64,000 bases of DNA from Clostridium_AF sediminicola (GTDB lineage: Bacteria; Bacillota; Clostridia; Clostridiales; Clostridiaceae): assembly GCF_050402865.1 (NCBI RefSeq), contig NZ_BAABMF010000002.1:1-64000 (forward strand). The letters are read 5' to 3'. Each line of letters begins with the position of its first letter. The first letter of the stretch is position 1. The translations under genes and the position numbers were made by a program. The notes under the pieces were generated by a model. That model searched no databases. It was given only the letters and a program-made list of their open reading frames with translations, and was not told the DNA's origin. Below, one piece after another: positions 61,649 through 64,000 of the stretch.

Positions 61649-61706
61649 TAACATCACCTACCTATAGGGTTGCTAAGTCGAAGTTAACATCCCAATTTTG
61701 TATAGC

Positions 61707-61738
61707 AAAAAGGAAGGAGTATAAAATCCCCCTTCCTA
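61707..61738 (-). terminator. Terminator of the transketolase operon
   Basis: AGGAAGGGGG pairs with CTCCTTCCT, with a T-run, on the reverse strand about 30 bases after the stop at 61768. Confidence 0.85.
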
Positions 61739-61767
61739 ATCAGCAGTTATGCACTACTTCTTTTCAA

Positions 61768-62709
61768 TTATTTTAATTGCATACCTTTTTTAACGGCTGA
61801 AACTATGTCTTCAGCTGTTAACCCATATGCTTTTAATAGTTCATTTGGTTTTCCACTTTCACCAAAAGTATCTTTGATACCCACTCTGACTACTGGTGTT
61901 GGATTATTTTCACTTAAAACCTCTGCAACCGCAGAACCTAATCCACCTATAATACTATGTTCTTCAGCAGTAATAGCTAAACCTGTTTCTCTTGCAGCAT
62001 TAACAATCGCATCTACATCTATTGGTTTAATAGTATGTATATTAACTACTTTAACTTTTATTCCTTCTTCAGCTAATAAATTATATGCTTCAAGTGCAGC
62101 ATCTACCATTATTCCAGTAGCAAAAATTACTGCATCTTTTCCTTCTCTTAAAGTTACAGCTTTACCTATTTCAAAAGAATAATCATCTCTATCATTAATT
62201 ACAGGAACAGCAGATCTACCAAGTCTTACATATACAGGTCCATTAAAATCAACTATTGCTCTAATAGCAGCTGAAGCTTCTACTGCATCACTAGGACTAA
62301 TAACAGTCATATTTGGAATGCTTCTCATAAGTGATACGTCTTCAACAGATTGATGTGAAGCACCATCTTCTCCAACAGTAATACCTGCATGAGTAGCGCA
62401 TATTTTTACATTTAATTTTGGATAACAAATTGTATTTCTAATTTGTTCAAAAGCTCTTCCAGAAGCAAACATAGCAAAAGTACTTGCAAAAGGGATTTTT
62501 CCACAAGATGCTAATCCACCGGCTACTGCCATCATGTTACCTTCAGCAATACCCATGTTAATATGTCTTTCAGGACAAACCTCTTTAGCTCCAGCAGTTT
62601 TTGTTGATTTAGATAAATCAGCATCTAAAACAACTATATTTTCATTCTCAACAATTAACTCAGCTAATGTTTTTCCATATGCTTCTCTTGTAGCGATGTT
62701 TTTTGACAT
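61768..62709 (-). CDS. Transketolase, C-terminal subunit
   Basis: The 313-residue half carrying the pyrimidine-binding and C-terminal domains of a split transketolase. Motifs are MGIAEGNMMAVAGGLA with the catalytic Glu that activates thiamine, THAGITVGEDGASHQSVED, and a C-terminal transketolase domain (HTIKPIDVDAIV, ITAEEHSIIGGLG). It exchanges two-carbon units in the non-oxidative pentose phosphate path together with the N-terminal subunit, whose stop it overlaps in TAATG. Confidence 0.94.
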   Translation of the reverse strand: MSKNIATREAYGKTLAELIVENENIVVLDADLSKSTKTAGAKEVCPERHINMGIAEGNMMAVAGGLASCGKIPFASTFAMFASGRAFEQIRNTICYPKLNVKICATHAGITVGEDGASHQSVEDVSLMRSIPNMTVISPSDAVEASAAIRAIVDFNGPVYVRLGRSAVPVINDRDDYSFEIGKAVTLREGKDAVIFATGIMVDAALEAYNLLAEEGIKVKVVNIHTIKPIDVDAIVNAARETGLAITAEEHSIIGGLGSAVAEVLSENNPTPVVRVGIKDTFGESGKPNELLKAYGLTAEDIVSAVKKGMQLK

Positions 62710-63533
62710 TATTCTTCACCTCTAATCTCTTTTAATGCAATCTCGCATTGTTCTTTACTAGGTGCAGCACCATGCCATCCAGCTTGATTTTCCATAAATG
62801 ATACACCTTTACCTTTAACAGTCTTACATATAACTGCAGTGGGCTTATCAGTAACAGACTTAGCTTCTTCTATAGCACTTAGAATTGCTTCATAATCGTG
62901 TCCATCTATAGATATCACATGCCAATTAAACGCTTCGAATTTTTTATCTATAGGATTTGGATTCATAACTTTTTCACATGGTCCATCAATTTGTAATCCA
63001 TTGAAATCAACAAAAGCAGTTAGGTTATTTAATTTATAATGTCCTGCTGACATTGCCGCTTCCCATACTTGACCTTCTTCTAATTCTCCATCTCCAAGTA
63101 ATGTATATACTCTATAATCTTTTTTATCTAACTTTCCAGCTAAAGCCATACCTACTGCTGTAGATATTCCTTGACCAAGTGATCCAGTAGACATATCTAC
63201 TCCAGGTACATAATTCATGTTTGGATGCCCTTGAAGCATTGAACCAAATTTTCTAAGTCCCATTAATTCTTCAACAGGGAAAAATCCTCTTCTAGCCAAA
63301 GTACTATATAGTACTGGAGCTGCGTGTCCTTTTGAAAGAACAAATCTATCTCTATTGCTATTCTTTGCATTTTCAGGGTCTACATTCATTTCATTAAAAT
63401 ATAAAACAGTCATTATTTCAACAGCAGATAGTGAACCACCTGGGTGACCAGATGCCGATTCAGTTAACATTTTTACAATATCCGTTCTGATATCTTTTGC
63501 AATTTCTTGCATTTGAAGGATATCTTTTTTCAT
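62709..63533 (-). CDS. Transketolase, N-terminal subunit
   Basis: The 274-residue half that binds the thiamine diphosphate phosphates. Motifs are SASGHPGGSLSAVEIM, SKGHAAPVLYSTLARRG, GSLGQGISTAVGMALAGK, and GDGELEEGQVWEAAMSAGHYKLNN, the metal and ThDP site. Split transketolases are common in Clostridia and archaea. ATG at 63531-63533 follows GGAGGGG by six bases. Confidence 0.94.
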   Translation of the reverse strand: MKKDILQMQEIAKDIRTDIVKMLTESASGHPGGSLSAVEIMTVLYFNEMNVDPENAKNSNRDRFVLSKGHAAPVLYSTLARRGFFPVEELMGLRKFGSMLQGHPNMNYVPGVDMSTGSLGQGISTAVGMALAGKLDKKDYRVYTLLGDGELEEGQVWEAAMSAGHYKLNNLTAFVDFNGLQIDGPCEKVMNPNPIDKKFEAFNWHVISIDGHDYEAILSAIEEAKSVTDKPTAVICKTVKGKGVSFMENQAGWHGAAPSKEQCEIALKEIRGEE

Positions 63534-63827
63534 CAAAAACCCCTCCTAAATAATAAAAACTAGTTAATACTTAATTGTTTTAATTCAATTTACACTCAAA
63601 CATTATTATACCAACAAATATTTAAATGTACAGTAGTTTATTTCATTAATATATAGTATCTTTCAATGTAAACCTTTTTAATCAAAAATTTAGTCAAATG
63701 TTCTGAAAAATTTGTAAAAATTTATATTTGTATATATAAAAGAAAAATATTTTACTTTGTTTTATAAGGATTATAATAGTTATAAGTTATTTGCTACCAA
63801 AACCCTTCAGAAACATATCAATTTACT
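63534..63827. other. Intergenic region, transketolase promoter
   Basis: AT-rich sequence between the toxin terminator and the transketolase operon. It should hold the operon promoter. No recognised riboswitch or gene. Confidence 0.4.
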
Positions 63828-63856
63828 AAAAAAAGGTTTTCGCATAGCGAAAACCT
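63828..63856 (-). terminator. Terminator of the EndoA/MazF gene
   Basis: GGTTTTCGC/GCGAAAACC stem with an ATA loop and seven T on the reverse strand, two bases after the stop at 63858. Confidence 0.92.
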
Positions 63857-63857
63857 C

Positions 63858-64000
63858 TTATAGTCCAACACTTATTAAAAGTGCTTCATCCACATTTCTC
63901 ATATCTTTTTCAGACATATGTCCAATTTTTTCTTTTAAGCGTCTTTTGTCCAGAGTCCTTATTTGCTCCAGCAACACAACTGAATCTTTATTCAGACCAT
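63858..64000 (-). CDS. EndoA/MazF-family endoribonuclease toxin, C-terminus (partial)
   Basis: The last 47 codons of a gene that begins beyond the window. The reverse strand reads GLNKDSVVLLEQIRTLDKRR, then LKEKIGHMSEKDM, and ends DEALLISVGL. This closely follows the end of Bacillus EndoA/NdoA, an mRNA interferase that cuts at U-rich pentamers. Its antitoxin gene would lie upstream, outside the window. Family identity is secure, the rest unseen. Confidence 0.92.
   Translation of the reverse strand, partial: GLNKDSVVLLEQIRTLDKRRLKEKIGHMSEKDMRNVDEALLISVGL

Noticed and set aside
61768..63533. Transketolase split in two by a frameshift
   Set aside because: The second gene has its own start in TAATG, both halves are complete, and split transketolases are normal in Clostridia.

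Overview
The window is a stretch of AT-rich chromosome from a low-GC Gram-positive anaerobe of the class Clostridia. The evidence is AGGAGG-type ribosome sites, a 2[4Fe-4S] ferredoxin, a peptide and amino-acid oriented gene set, and the order uvrC-PHP-murB-rapZ-yvcK-whiA-dnaE-pfkA-pyk, which is common in Clostridia. A Tissierellales-type organism is my best guess from gene order; the genus cannot be read from this sequence. No tRNA, rRNA or CRISPR array was seen.

Layout. Positions 1-16 kb are accessory. They hold the end of an IS3-like insertion sequence, an orphan AgrC-like sensor kinase, galM, an O-antigen-ligase-like membrane protein, a glycosyltransferase beside a Cys/Gly/Thr repeat protein, an SRAP protein, a LemA/TPM pair, a short RpoD-like sigma factor, an FabG/YmfI-like reductase, a ferredoxin, an ornithine-cyclodeaminase-like enzyme and a CDF metal exporter. 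Several of these genes are separated by copies of an unusual hairpin-rich dispersed repeat (family 1). Positions 16-28 kb hold an apparent operon for protein and peptide turnover (dipeptide epimerase, FtsH, HelD, M29 aminopeptidase), signal peptidase I, an ABC exporter and an ECF-like S component. Positions 28-64 kb are a long co-directional housekeeping block on the minus strand. It holds a two-component system with an LCP ligase, rlmD, a DUF1540 protein, pyk/pfkA, dnaE, whiA/yvcK/rapZ/murB, uvrC, a YdjM-like protein, an FHA/FtsW/PBP cassette, uvrA/uvrB, PDZ and CtpA genes, ftsX/ftsE, yitT, a split transketolase, and the 3' end of an EndoA/MazF-type toxin.

How genes work together. uvrB and uvrA form a damage-inducible unit behind a LexA/SOS box, and the YdjM-like gene carries a second SOS box. 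pfkA and pyk form the usual glycolytic pair. FHA, FtsW and PBP form a septal or elongation peptidoglycan cassette. RapZ, YvcK and MurB link carbon flow to wall precursor synthesis.

Most notable. First, repeat family 1: up to five hairpins per copy, with compensatory base changes between copies, bounded by tandem short-word ends whose sequence differs between copies but matches (inverted) within a copy. Second, repeat family 2, a long near-perfect palindrome. Third, a Cys/Thr/Gly pentapeptide-repeat membrane protein next to a GT2-TPR glycosyltransferase, which may be a surface or spore glycoprotein system. Many gene starts were moved from the longest possible ORF to an internal ATG, GTG or TTG with a good Shine-Dalgarno site.
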